A stretch of DNA of 64,000 nt from Pseudomonas sp. 14P_8.1_Bac3 (GTDB taxonomy: Bacteria; Pseudomonadota; Gammaproteobacteria; Pseudomonadales; Pseudomonadaceae). The number at the start of each line of letters is the position of its first letter. The first letter of the stretch is position 1. Below are positions 18,379 through 26,878 of the stretch, piece by piece. The DNA lies in NCBI RefSeq assembly GCF_025466085.1, contig NZ_JANLOD010000051.1, positions 41,840-105,839 of the forward strand. Direction: 5' to 3'. The translations under genes and the position numbers were made by a program. The notes beneath the pieces were generated by a model that made no database searches, had not been told where the DNA came from, and saw only the letters and a list, made by a program, of their open reading frames with translations.

Positions 18379-19205
18379 CGATCATTGCCAGTGTTTTGCG
18401 CGCCGCTGATTTGCCCGACTCGCCGACGGCGCGCCTGGACGCCGAATTGCTGCTGGCCGCGGCATTGGGCAAGTCCCGCAGTTTCCTGCACACCTGGCCG
18501 GAGCGCATTGTCCCGAGCGACGCCGCACTGAAGTTCGGCGAGTACCTGCAACGCCGTCGTGGCGGTGAACCGGTGGCCTATATTCTCGGCCAGCAAGGTT
18601 TCTGGAAGCTCGACCTGGAAGTTGCGCCGCACACGCTGATCCCGCGCCCGGACACGGAATTGCTGGTGGAAGCCGCGCTGGAATTATTGCCAGCCACGCC
18701 GGCGAAGGTCCTCGATCTCGGCACCGGCAGCGGCGCTATCGCCCTGGCCCTGGCCAGCGAGCGCCCGGCGTGGAACGTGACAGCGGTGGATCGCGTGATC
18801 GAAGCCGTGGCCCTGGCCGAGCGCAATCGCCAACGCCTGCACCTGCATAACGCCAGCGTGCTGAACAGCCACTGGTTCAGCGCACTGGAAGGTCAGCGTT
18901 TTCAGTTGATCATCAGCAACCCGCCTTACATTGCATCGGCCGATCCGCATCTGGCGGAAGGCGATGTGCGCTTCGAGCCGGTCAGCGCGCTGGTGGCCGG
19001 TGTCGATGGGCTTGACGATTTGCGCCTGATCGTCGCCCAGGCCCCGGATCACCTTGAAGCGGGCGGCTGGCTGATGCTGGAACACGGTTACGACCAGGCC
19101 GCGGCCGTGCGCGATTTGCTGCAGGCCCGCGGCTTTGATGACGTCCACAGTCGCACCGATCTGGGCGGCCACCAACGGATCAGCCTGGGGCGCCTGCCGT
19201 GCTGA
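18375..19205 (+). CDS. prmC: Release factor glutamine N5-methyltransferase
   Basis: PrmC (HemK) methylates the GGQ glutamine of RF1 and RF2. It has 276 residues. The N-terminal helical domain is followed by a Rossmann methyltransferase domain with SAM motif VLDLGTGSGAIALALA and the catalytic NPPY motif at residues 182-185. It is coupled to prfA (ATGA) and overlaps moeB by 7 bases. Confidence 0.97.
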   Translation: MTIIASVLRAADLPDSPTARLDAELLLAAALGKSRSFLHTWPERIVPSDAALKFGEYLQRRRGGEPVAYILGQQGFWKLDLEVAPHTLIPRPDTELLVEAALELLPATPAKVLDLGTGSGAIALALASERPAWNVTAVDRVIEAVALAERNRQRLHLHNASVLNSHWFSALEGQRFQLIISNPPYIASADPHLAEGDVRFEPVSALVAGVDGLDDLRLIVAQAPDHLEAGGWLMLEHGYDQAAAVRDLLQARGFDDVHSRTDLGGHQRISLGRLPC

Positions 19206-19954
19206 GTGATCAGGAATTATTGCGCTACAGTCGGCAGATTCTGTTGCAGCACGTCGACATCGACGGTCAGTTGCGACTCAAAGACAGCCGCGTGCTGATC
19301 GTCGGCCTCGGCGGGCTCGGTTCACCGGTTGCGCTGTATCTCGCTGCCGCAGGTGTGGGCGAGTTGCATCTGGCGGACTTCGACACCGTCGACCTGACCA
19401 ACCTGCAACGTCAGATCGTCCACGACACCGACAGCGTTGGCCTGGGCAAAGTCGATTCGGCGATTCGTCGTCTGAGCGCAATCAATCCTGATATCCAATT
19501 GATCGCCCATCGCACCGCGCTGGATGAAGATTCCCTGGCCGCTGCAGTGGCGGCGGTGGACCTGGTCCTCGACTGCTCGGACAATTTCTCCACCCGTGAA
19601 GCGGTCAACGCCGCGTGCGTAGCCGCCGTTAAACCGCTGGTCAGCGGCGCGGCGATTCGCCTCGAAGGGCAATTGTCGGTGTTCGACCCGCGTCGCCCGG
19701 AAAGCCCCTGTTACCACTGTTTATACGGGCACGGCAGTGAAGCCGAACTGACGTGCAGTGAGGCCGGCGTGATCGGGCCGCTGGTGGGATTGGTCGGCAG
19801 CCTTCAGGCACTGGAAGCGATGAAAGTGCTGGTGGGCTTCGGCGAGCCGCTGGTGGGGCGCTTGTTGTTGATCGACGCCCTGGGCTCGCGCTTTCGTGAA
19901 CTGCGGGTCAAGCGCGATCCGGGTTGCAGCGTGTGTGGGTCGAAACATGCGTGA
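19199..19954 (+). CDS. moeB: Molybdopterin-synthase adenylyltransferase MoeB
   Basis: This E1-like enzyme adenylates the C-terminus of MoaD (or a related sulfur carrier) in molybdenum-cofactor synthesis. It has 251 residues from GTG 19199. The nucleotide-binding motif is GLGGLGSPVALYLAAAGVG, followed by DTVDLTNLQRQ. Zinc-ligand cysteines appear as CYHC and CSVC. It has no rhodanese domain, so it is MoeB-length, not MOCS3-like. It overlaps prmC and murI. Confidence 0.93.
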   Translation: MLSDQELLRYSRQILLQHVDIDGQLRLKDSRVLIVGLGGLGSPVALYLAAAGVGELHLADFDTVDLTNLQRQIVHDTDSVGLGKVDSAIRRLSAINPDIQLIAHRTALDEDSLAAAVAAVDLVLDCSDNFSTREAVNAACVAAVKPLVSGAAIRLEGQLSVFDPRRPESPCYHCLYGHGSEAELTCSEAGVIGPLVGLVGSLQALEAMKVLVGFGEPLVGRLLLIDALGSRFRELRVKRDPGCSVCGSKHA

Positions 19955-20738
19955 AGCGCCGATTGGCGTATTCGACTCCGGCGTGGGTGGGCTGTCGGTG
20001 CTGGCCGAGATCCAGCGATTGTTGCCCAACGAAACGCTGTTGTACGTCGCCGACTGCGGCCATGTTCCCTACGGCGAGAAAACTCCGGAATTCATTCGGG
20101 ATCGTTGCAGCGTGATGGCCGGATTTTTCCAGCTGCAGGGCGCCAAGGCACTCGTGCTGGCCTGCAACACGGCGACGGTGGCGGGTGTCGCTGACTTGCG
20201 TCGTGATTATCCGCAATGGCCCATCGTTGGCATGGAGCCGGCCGTCAAGCCGGCTGCGGCCGCCACCCGCAGCGGCGTCGTTGGTGTGCTCGCCACCACC
20301 GGCACCTTGCAGAGTGCCAGGTTCGCCGCGCTGCTCGATCGTTTCGCCACCGATGTGCGGGTCATCACTCAACCATGCCCCGGGCTGGTGGAGCTGATCG
20401 AGAATGGCGATTTGCACAGTCCCGTGCTGCGCGAGTTACTGGCCAGCTACGTCCGGCCGCTGCTCGCCGCCGGTTGCGACACGATAATTCTCGGCTGCAC
20501 GCATTACCCCTTCCTAAAGCCGTTGCTTAAGCAGATGATCCCGGAGGACATCAGCCTGATCGACACCGGCGCCGCGGTAGCACGACAATTGCAACGTCTG
20601 TTGGCCGAGCGCGAATTGCTCGCTGATGGTCCCCCTCGTCCCGCGCGATTCTGGACGAGTGCCGATCCGGATCATTTCAAAAATGTGTTGCCCGTCCTAT
20701 GGAATTCGACGGGTATTGTGCAAAGCTTCAACTTGTAA
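19947..20738 (+). CDS. murI: Glutamate racemase
   Basis: This enzyme makes D-glutamate for peptidoglycan. It has 263 residues from ATG 19947 (MREAPIGVFDSGVGGLSVL); the frame is open further upstream but would overlap moeB more. The two catalytic cysteines are Cys73 in ACNTA and Cys184 in GCTHYP. It overlaps moeB by 8 bases and is the last gene of the hemA operon. No strong terminator follows; the next feature is the pagL promoter. Confidence 0.96.
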   Translation: MREAPIGVFDSGVGGLSVLAEIQRLLPNETLLYVADCGHVPYGEKTPEFIRDRCSVMAGFFQLQGAKALVLACNTATVAGVADLRRDYPQWPIVGMEPAVKPAAAATRSGVVGVLATTGTLQSARFAALLDRFATDVRVITQPCPGLVELIENGDLHSPVLRELLASYVRPLLAAGCDTIILGCTHYPFLKPLLKQMIPEDISLIDTGAAVARQLQRLLAERELLADGPPRPARFWTSADPDHFKNVLPVLWNSTGIVQSFNL

Positions 20739-20767
20739 AAAAAATGTGAAATTGGGGATTTAACGCT

Positions 20768-20796
20768 GAACTTCTGAATCAGCGCTGACTTCTATA
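20768..20796 (+). promoter_or_regulatory. Candidate sigma-E/AlgU-type promoter of pagL
   Basis: GAACTT (20768-20773) is separated by 17 bases from TCTATA (20791-20796). The ECF sigma factor AlgU/RpoE consensus is GAACTT-N16/17-TCTGA, so the -35 is perfect and the -10 nearly so. Position (about 60 bases before the pagL start) and function (an envelope enzyme) fit, but only motif matching supports it. Confidence 0.5.
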
Positions 20797-20855
20797 GCTT
20801 TGACGGTTGAGCTTCAAAAAAAACTTAACGAAATGATCGGAAAAGGATGTTTCTA

Positions 20856-21374
20856 GTGAAGAGACTATTCTGCTTGGCTGCGATTGCGGCCGCACTACTG
20901 GGGCACAGTTTTACCGCACAGGCGGCAGGCGTGGAGTTCGGGGTCGGTCAGACCAGCGATTCGACCATGACCTATCGGCTGGGCATGCAATTCGACTGGG
21001 ACAAGAGCTGGTTGCAAAGTGACGTCGGTCGACTGACCGGTTACTGGAGTGGTGCCTACACCTATTGGGAAGGCGACAAGACCTCCAGCAACAACAGCCT
21101 GTCGTTCTCGCCGGTGTTCGTTTATGAGTTTGCCGGTCAGAACATCAAGCCCTATGTCGAAGCGGGGATTGGCGTAGCGTTTTTCTCTAACACTAAACTT
21201 GAAGACAACAACATCGGCCAGTCCTTTCAGTTCGAGGACCGTATTGGTTTTGGTCTGCGCTTCGCCGGCGGACATGAAGTCGGCATTCGCGCGACGCACT
21301 ATTCCAATGCCGGTCTGAGCAGTAACAACGACGGTGTGGAGAGTTACGCGCTGCACTACACGATGCCGTTGTAA
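20856..21374 (+). CDS. pagL: Lipid A 3-O-deacylase PagL
   Basis: This outer-membrane beta-barrel removes the 3-O acyl chain of lipid A. It has 172 residues from GTG 20856, chosen because AAGGA lies 8 bases upstream; ATG 20847 would overlap that box. A signal peptide ends QAAG. The catalytic set His-Ser-Glu is visible in HYSNAGLSSNNDGVESYAL (H, S and E at the PagL spacing), and the protein resembles P. aeruginosa PagL along its length. Two inverted REPs follow. Confidence 0.94.
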   Translation: MKRLFCLAAIAAALLGHSFTAQAAGVEFGVGQTSDSTMTYRLGMQFDWDKSWLQSDVGRLTGYWSGAYTYWEGDKTSSNNSLSFSPVFVYEFAGQNIKPYVEAGIGVAFFSNTKLEDNNIGQSFQFEDRIGFGLRFAGGHEVGIRATHYSNAGLSSNNDGVESYALHYTMPL

Positions 21375-21390
21375 GAACGCTGCAAGAACC

Positions 21391-21480
21391 CTGTGGGAGC
21401 GGGCTTGCTCGCGAAGGCGGACGGTCATTCAACATCGGCGTTGAGTGTTCAGCCGCTTTCGCGAGCAAGCCCGCTCCCAC
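21391..21480. repeat. REP doublet (inverted pair)
   Basis: Two REP cores, CTGTGGGAGCGGGCTTGCTC and its reverse complement ending in GCTCCCAC, face each other across about 40 bases after pagL. Confidence 0.9.
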
Positions 21481-21504
21481 ATTGGTATTTGGGTAGCCCA
21501 AAGA

Positions 21505-21810
21505 TCAGCGATACGCCGTGCTGATCCCCTGGCGCTCTTCAATGCACTCCGGCGCCCCCATCTCGAATTCCCGGCAGATCAGCGGGCGTTGCTCGTAGAT
21601 CGTGCACAGCATGCTGTTACGATCCAGCGCGGCGCACCAGCCGTCGTCCAGCCGCAGCATGACTTCCCCACCCCAATCATCGGTATCGATAAAGCGTTCG
21701 GGCACGCCCGTGTCGGTGATCAGCATGACTTCGAGCTGGCAACAGCAAGCTGCGCAGGTCGAGCAAGTGACCGCCGGCTCGGCGATTTGCGTGTGGGGAA
21801 TGGTTTTCAT
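21505..21810 (-). CDS. YkgJ family cysteine cluster protein
   Basis: This small protein of 101 residues has a cysteine-rich N-terminus (CSTCAACCC) and further conserved cysteines in WCAALD, CTIYEQRPLICREF and PECIEE. That is the CxxCxxCC layout of the YkgJ/UPF0153 family, thought to bind zinc or an Fe-S cluster. ATG 21810 (MKTIPHTQIAEP) is the likely start; the frame is open further upstream, but that part is antisense to the DUF2878 gene's tail region. It lies 53 bases downstream of the photolyase operon on the same strand. Confidence 0.8.
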   Translation of the reverse strand: MKTIPHTQIAEPAVTCSTCAACCCQLEVMLITDTGVPERFIDTDDWGGEVMLRLDDGWCAALDRNSMLCTIYEQRPLICREFEMGAPECIEERQGISTAYR

Positions 21811-21863
21811 GGCGCGCAGTGTAGGCCAGTCGGCGCTTGCCGTGTGAAAGGTCTGACAGACGT

Positions 21864-22370
21864 TCAGCGGCGAGGGGTGGGCGTCGCCAGTCGCTGGGCC
21901 ATGAAGTGCAGCGTGGGAAACAGCAGGGTCCAGAGTAAGCCAATCCCAATCAGCGTCGGCCACTGGCCGTAGGGAAATTGCACCCCGGCCAATTGTCCTC
22001 CGGCGTAATACGACAAGGGACCGCCGATGGCGCCGAGCAGGCTGCCCAGCCACCAGGGATGGGCGGTCCATTGCAGGCAATGGCGCAACGTCGTCGCCAA
22101 CAGCGCCCACAACACCATCAGCCACAGTGGAATCAACGGTGCGACATCGTTGAAGTCGAACACCCCCAGCCAGCGCAATGAACTGTCGACCGTGGTGCCC
22201 AGCAGCACCACGCTAAGGATCAGTCGGCCTTCATCCGCCCAGCGACTTATCCACAGCAGGTGAATCACCAGTGCGCCCAACGCCACCAGCAGCCACAGAC
22301 TGTTACCGCCGATGACGCAGGCAAACCAGCCGAGCTGGAACAGTGCGGCGTTGGCCAGGCGTTCAAGCAT
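21864..22370 (-). CDS. DUF2878 family membrane protein
   Basis: This 168-residue, very hydrophobic protein has about six membrane segments (LFQLGWFACVIGGNSLW, ALGALVIHLLWI, PLWLMVLWALLATTL and others). It fits the DUF2878 family, which repeatedly sits at the end of cyclopropane-synthase/photolyase operons. Function unknown. It overlaps the 3' end of the upstream methyltransferase gene by 8 bases, so it is translationally coupled, and it is the last gene of the nine-gene operon. Confidence 0.8.
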   Translation of the reverse strand: MLERLANAALFQLGWFACVIGGNSLWLLVALGALVIHLLWISRWADEGRLILSVVLLGTTVDSSLRWLGVFDFNDVAPLIPLWLMVLWALLATTLRHCLQWTAHPWWLGSLLGAIGGPLSYYAGGQLAGVQFPYGQWPTLIGIGLLWTLLFPTLHFMAQRLATPTPRR

Positions 22371-23634
22371 CGAAACGGCCGAGCAGCGGCGCGGTGATTG
22401 CTGCCGGTTTCGCCAGCAGCAACTGCGCGGTGCCGATGGTGCGCTCCAGGAACCCGCCTTCGCAGTAGCACAGGTAAAACTCCCACAGCCGGAGGAAATA
22501 GTCGTCGTAGCCCAGTTCACTCAAGCGACCCTGGGCACGACGAAAATTCTCATGCCACAGGCGCAAGGTTCGCGCGTAGTGCAGGCCGAAATCCTCCATG
22601 TGCAGCAGGTTCATGTCGGTGTCGCGGCTGACGATTTCCAGCATTTTCTGCACGCAGGGCAGGGCGCCGCCGGGAAAGATGTAGCGCTGGATGAAATCGA
22701 CGCTGCGCTTGGCCTGCTCGTAACGCTGTTCGCGGATAGTGATGGCCTGCAACAGCATCAGGCCGTTGCTCTTGAGCAACTGCGCGCACTGCTTGAAATA
22801 GGTTGGCAGGAAACGATGACCCACGGCTTCGATCATCTCGATCGATACCAGTTTGTCGTACTGGCCGGTGAGGTCGCGGTAATCCTTGAGCAGCAGCGTC
22901 ACCTGGTCTTGCAGTCCGAGGGCTTCGATCCGTTGCTCGGTGTACGCGTACTGTTCCCTGGAGAGCGTGGTGGTGGTGACTTTGCAGCCATAATGCTGCG
23001 CCGCGTAGAGCGCCATGCTGCCCCAGCCCGTGCCGATTTCCAGCAGGTGGTCGCTGGGTTTCAGGTCGAGTTTCTGGCAGATCCGCGCCAGTTTGTTCAA
23101 CTGCGCCTGCTCGAGACTGTCCTCGGCGCTCAGGAATTGCGCGGCCGAATACATCATGGTCGGGTCGAGGAACTGTTCAAACAGGTCATTGCCCAGGTCG
23201 TAGTGGGCGGCGATATTTTTCTGTGAGCCTTTGCGCGTATTGCGGTTGAGCCAGTGTAGGCCCTGAACCAATGGCCGACCGAGTCTGGCCAGGCCACCTT
23301 CCAGTGCATCCAGTACGTCGAGGTTGCTGACGAACACCCGGACCACCGCCGTCAGGTCCGGTGAACTCCAGTAGCCGTGGATAAACGCCTCGCCCGCGCC
23401 AATCGAACCGTTGCTCGCCACCAATCCCCAGGCGGCGGCGTCGAGGATATGGATTTCCCCCAGCAAATGGTCGCCAACGGTACCGAAAACATGTCGCTCG
23501 CCGTCTTCGACGACCACCAATTGGCCGTGTTTGAGGTGCGCGAGTTGGCGCAGCACACCGCGGCGCAGCAGTGACCCGCTCAGGCCGTTGGTGCTGAACA
23601 GGGTGGCTTTGGCCGAAACACTAGAGGATTTCAT
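22363..23634 (-). CDS. Cyclopropane/furan fatty acid synthase-family methyltransferase (Cfa/UfaM-like)
   Basis: This cytoplasmic SAM-dependent enzyme transfers a methyl group to double bonds of membrane phospholipid acyl chains. It has 423 residues from ATG 23634; the SAM motif LLEIGTGWGSMALYAA and the Cfa segments YSAAQFL and SIEMIEAVGHRFLPTYF are clear. The gene order (DUF1365, flavoprotein, SDR, photolyase) matches UfaM/Cfa homologues in singlet-oxygen and light regulons, and the P. putida equivalent is called furan fatty acid synthase. It could make cyclopropane or methylated furan precursors. Confidence 0.85.
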   Translation of the reverse strand: MKSSSVSAKATLFSTNGLSGSLLRRGVLRQLAHLKHGQLVVVEDGERHVFGTVGDHLLGEIHILDAAAWGLVASNGSIGAGEAFIHGYWSSPDLTAVVRVFVSNLDVLDALEGGLARLGRPLVQGLHWLNRNTRKGSQKNIAAHYDLGNDLFEQFLDPTMMYSAAQFLSAEDSLEQAQLNKLARICQKLDLKPSDHLLEIGTGWGSMALYAAQHYGCKVTTTTLSREQYAYTEQRIEALGLQDQVTLLLKDYRDLTGQYDKLVSIEMIEAVGHRFLPTYFKQCAQLLKSNGLMLLQAITIREQRYEQAKRSVDFIQRYIFPGGALPCVQKMLEIVSRDTDMNLLHMEDFGLHYARTLRLWHENFRRAQGRLSELGYDDYFLRLWEFYLCYCEGGFLERTIGTAQLLLAKPAAITAPLLGRFDA

Positions 23635-24436
23635 GGCGGCGATCCTTGGGTGGAACGATGGCGGTCTGGAAGCTGCCATCGGCAGCCTGATGAGCAAAGA
23701 TCGGTACGCGCTTGAGCAGCAGGCGCAGGGCTTGCCAGTAAATCGCCAGGCCCGTTTTCGCGGTCATCCATGGAAAGCGCCGCAAGTAACGATGCAGACT
23801 GGTGCGGTCCAGCGCTTCGCGTTTCAGGTTCAGCGTGGCGTCGAACAGCTTCAGCTCGCCCTGCCAGTCGGCCATGTGCACACCGAGCTTGTTTGCGACC
23901 GGACTGAAGCTCATCCGATGTTCGAGATCGCGGGGCAGAAACGGCGACACGTGGAACGCCTTGGCCACAGCGAAATGCTGGTGGAAGTCGCGCAGATTCT
24001 CCGGCGCCTTGGCCGGTAATACGTAGTGATAGCGCTCACGCCAGGGCGTGTTGGTGACCTCGGCCAGAATCGCCGCCAATTGCCCATCAGCTTCGTAGCA
24101 GTAGAAAAAACTCACCGGGTTGAACGCCAGGCCCCAACTGCGAGGCTGGGTCAGCAGGCAGATCGAACCTTGCGGTGCATGGCCAATGGCTTGGCACACC
24201 TGTTCGCGCACGGCATCGATCAGGCGCATGCCGGTACTGGTGAAGGTCTTGAGGTAATCGCCTTCGCGGAACGCAAACGGCGAGAAACGGCCATGGCCCG
24301 ACAGCGGCGACAACCCGAGCACGGCGTCCTGTTCGTCGAGATCGAGATAAAGCAGGCCGATCCGATAACGGAATTCATGCTGCTTGGGGGCGAACCGCCG
24401 ATGGCTGATCCAGCCACTGTAGAGGGCGCTGTTCAC
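23621..24436 (-). CDS. DUF1365 domain-containing protein
   Basis: This 271-residue protein has the family signature SGWISHRRF near the N-terminus, then YRIGLLYLDLDE, NPVSFFYCYEADGQL and EVTNTPWRERYHYVL. The family is almost always next to Cfa-type methyltransferases and flavin amine oxidase-like proteins, but its biochemical role is unknown. It overlaps the methyltransferase gene by 14 bases and the flavoprotein gene by 4 bases. Confidence 0.88.
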   Translation of the reverse strand: MNSALYSGWISHRRFAPKQHEFRYRIGLLYLDLDEQDAVLGLSPLSGHGRFSPFAFREGDYLKTFTSTGMRLIDAVREQVCQAIGHAPQGSICLLTQPRSWGLAFNPVSFFYCYEADGQLAAILAEVTNTPWRERYHYVLPAKAPENLRDFHQHFAVAKAFHVSPFLPRDLEHRMSFSPVANKLGVHMADWQGELKLFDATLNLKREALDRTSLHRYLRRFPWMTAKTGLAIYWQALRLLLKRVPIFAHQAADGSFQTAIVPPKDRRHEIL

Positions 24437-25680
24437 AATGTTTCCCCAAACGATTGAGCCACGCGCAGTGCGCTGACCACGCCATCTTCATGAAAACCGT
24501 TGGCCCAGTAGGCGCCGCAATAAAAGGTGTGTTGCGCGCCGTTCAATTCCTCCCAGCGTGCCTGCGCGGCCACCGCCGTCAGGCTGTATTGCGGATGGGC
24601 GTAGGTGAATTTGCGCAGCACTTTCGACGGGCTGATGCCGGCGCTCTGGTTGAGGCTGACGCAGAACGTGGTGTCGCTCTGCAGGCCTTGCAGAATGTTC
24701 ATGTCGTAGGTCACCGCGGCGCGCGTATTGCCGGCGGCGCCGAGGCGGTAATTCCAGCTGGCCCAGGCCAGTGTTCGCGAAGGCAGCAGGCGCGTGTCGG
24801 TGTGCAGCACCACTTCGTTGTCGGCGTAGGGCAGGGCGGCGAGGATCGATTGTTCGGCGGCGCTCGGGTCGGCCAGCAGCTTCAGCGCCTGATCGCTGTG
24901 GCAGGCAAATATCACTTTGTCGAAGCGTTCACGGCCGGCGGCGCTGTGGATGACCACGCCATCCTTCTCGCGCTCGACCCGCATCACGGGGCAATCAAGG
25001 CGGATCCTCTCTTTGAAGCTCGCCGTCAGCGGTGCGATGTAGGCACCGGACCCCCCCTCGATCACGCACCATTGCGGCCGATTGCTCACCGACAACAAAC
25101 CGTGGTTCTTGAAGAAGCGCACGAAGAACTGCAGCGGGAAACCGAGCATGTCGGCCATGGACATCGACCAGATTGCCGCGCCCATCGGCACGATGTAATG
25201 CAGGATGAACCGTTCGCCGTAACCGCCGGCCTTCAAGTAGTCGTCCAGGGTCATGTCGGCGGCAATCCGCCCTTCGGACAGGTCAAGCGGCGCCTCTTTG
25301 TTGAAGCGCAGAATGTCCCGCAACATGCCCCAGAACCCCGGTGACAACAGATTGCGGCGCTGGGCGAACAGACTGTTGAGATTGTTGCCGTTGTACTCGA
25401 CGCCGCTGTCCGGGTCGGTGACCGAGAAGCTCATTTCAGTCGGCTTGAAGCCCACGCCAATCTGGCCCAGCAGGCGAATGAAGTTCGGGTAGGTCCAGTC
25501 GTTGAACACAATGAACCCGGTGTCCACGGTGTATCGCCGGCCGTCGACGGTCACGTCCACGGTATGGGTGTGGCCACCGACGCGATCGTCGGCCTCGAAC
25601 AGGGTGATCTCATGGTGTCGATTCAGCAGGTAAGCGCTGGTCAGCCCCGAGATCCCGCTGCCAATGATGGCGATGTTCAC
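24433..25680 (-). CDS. FAD-dependent amine oxidase-like protein
   Basis: This 415-residue flavoprotein has an N-terminal Rossmann dinucleotide motif IAIIGSGISGLTSAYLL and the second GG motif DDRVGGHTHTV. It belongs to the NAD(P)-binding amine oxidase/desaturase-like family that accompanies DUF1365 and Cfa genes. It may oxidise or desaturate the fatty acyl substrate, by analogy with the UfaD-type step; this is inference. It is coupled by ATGA overlaps on both sides. Confidence 0.87.
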   Translation of the reverse strand: MNIAIIGSGISGLTSAYLLNRHHEITLFEADDRVGGHTHTVDVTVDGRRYTVDTGFIVFNDWTYPNFIRLLGQIGVGFKPTEMSFSVTDPDSGVEYNGNNLNSLFAQRRNLLSPGFWGMLRDILRFNKEAPLDLSEGRIAADMTLDDYLKAGGYGERFILHYIVPMGAAIWSMSMADMLGFPLQFFVRFFKNHGLLSVSNRPQWCVIEGGSGAYIAPLTASFKERIRLDCPVMRVEREKDGVVIHSAAGRERFDKVIFACHSDQALKLLADPSAAEQSILAALPYADNEVVLHTDTRLLPSRTLAWASWNYRLGAAGNTRAAVTYDMNILQGLQSDTTFCVSLNQSAGISPSKVLRKFTYAHPQYSLTAVAAQARWEELNGAQHTFYCGAYWANGFHEDGVVSALRVAQSFGETL

Positions 25681-26459
25681 TGTCGATCCTTGATCGGTGG
25701 GCTGCTGCGCGACATGCGTTTACCGATGGCGAGCTTCACCCGGTTGGGCATTTTCGACAGCGGCCAGAGTGCGGCCATGAACAGCGCCGGGAACGCGATC
25801 TCCAGTGGGCGATCTTTCAATTTGGCAAAGATGTGTCGCGCGGCTTTGCCCACCGGCCAGCTGAGCGGCATCGGGAAATCGTTTTTCGCGGTCAGCGGCG
25901 TGTCGACGAATCCGGGGCTGACCACGGTGACCTCGATGCCTTCCGGCGCCAGGTCGATGCGCAGGGATTCGAACAGGTAACGCAGCCCGGCTTTCGAGGC
26001 GCCATAGGCTTCGGCGCGAGGCAGCGGTATATAGGTTACCGAACTGGCCACGCCCACCAGATGCGGCGCCAGACCTTTGCGTAACAGCGGCAGGGCGGCT
26101 TCGATGCAATAACTGCTGGCCAACAGATTGGTGCGTACCACGTGCTCGACGATCGATGCGTCGAACTGCTGGGCGTCAACGTATTCGCAGGTCCCGGCGT
26201 TGAGAATCACCGTGTCCAGCGAGCCCCAGAGGTCCGCGATTTGCTCGCCGATTTCGCGCACGGTCTGGCTGTTGGTCAGGTCGCCGTCCACCACCAGCAC
26301 TTGCCCGGGATAGCGTTGCGACAAGACTTTCAGCGGTGCCACCGAACGCGCGCTGACGGCCAGATGGGCACCGGTTTTCAATATTTCTTCAGCCAGTGCG
26401 GCGCCAATGCCGCTGCTGGCGCCGGTCAACCAATATCGTCGTGGAGGTGTAAAACTCAT
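25677..26459 (-). CDS. Short-chain dehydrogenase/reductase
   Basis: This 260-residue NAD(P)-dependent oxidoreductase has the cofactor motif TGASSGIGAALAEEI at residues 13-27, the NAG motif in VILNAGTCE and the catalytic YGASKAG. The C-terminal part has a hydrophobic, basic tail suggesting membrane association. Substrate unknown. SDRs occur in the same position in singlet-oxygen-type operons. It overlaps both neighbours by 4 bases. Confidence 0.88.
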   Translation of the reverse strand: MSFTPPRRYWLTGASSGIGAALAEEILKTGAHLAVSARSVAPLKVLSQRYPGQVLVVDGDLTNSQTVREIGEQIADLWGSLDTVILNAGTCEYVDAQQFDASIVEHVVRTNLLASSYCIEAALPLLRKGLAPHLVGVASSVTYIPLPRAEAYGASKAGLRYLFESLRIDLAPEGIEVTVVSPGFVDTPLTAKNDFPMPLSWPVGKAARHIFAKLKDRPLEIAFPALFMAALWPLSKMPNRVKLAIGKRMSRSSPPIKDRQ

Positions 26460-26878
26460 CCCATTCTCCTTTTCAACCAGGCAATCGCCCGGCCCAACAC
26501 AGGTAGATGTTCATAAAGCAGTGCCCCGGCATCGAAGTAATCCCGGTGGCGATAAACCTTGTCGCCCCAGCGCAGGTGCGAGCAGCCGTCGACCCGAATC
26601 AACCGGCCACCGGCCAGGCGCGGGTGGCGATAGCTCATGACCCAGCGCAGATAACCTTCGCCTTCAGCGATCTGGTCGAAACCATGAAAGTCGAAGCGCA
26701 GTTCGCTGACATTGGCGTAGAGCTCTGCGAAGTAACGGCGCAAATGCCCGAGGCCTTGCACGTCGTGAAGCGGATCGGTGAAGTGCACGTCGGTGCTGTA
26801 CAGCTCGTCCAGGCGCTGGAGGTTGTCTTTGTTGAGGTCGGCAAACTGCCGGGCAAAGCTGCGCAGAAAGTCACTCAT
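26456..26878 (-). CDS. Nuclear transport factor 2-like (SnoaL-type) protein
   Basis: This 140-residue protein is predicted to be a cone-shaped alpha+beta barrel of the NTF2/SnoaL superfamily (FARQFADLNKDNLQRLDELY at the N-terminus, FTDPLHDVQGLGHLRRYFAE, then WGDKVYRHRDYFDAGALLYE). Such proteins bind or isomerise small hydrophobic molecules. A partner role for the SDR or flavoprotein is plausible but unproven. It overlaps SDR by 4 and phr by 8 bases. Confidence 0.82.
   Translation of the reverse strand: MSDFLRSFARQFADLNKDNLQRLDELYSTDVHFTDPLHDVQGLGHLRRYFAELYANVSELRFDFHGFDQIAEGEGYLRWVMSYRHPRLAGGRLIRVDGCSHLRWGDKVYRHRDYFDAGALLYEHLPVLGRAIAWLKRRMG

Noticed and set aside
21811..22125. Upstream extension of the YkgJ-type gene
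   Set aside because: The extra residues are Arg/Pro-rich and antisense-like over the DUF2878 gene, while the family begins close to the chosen ATG.
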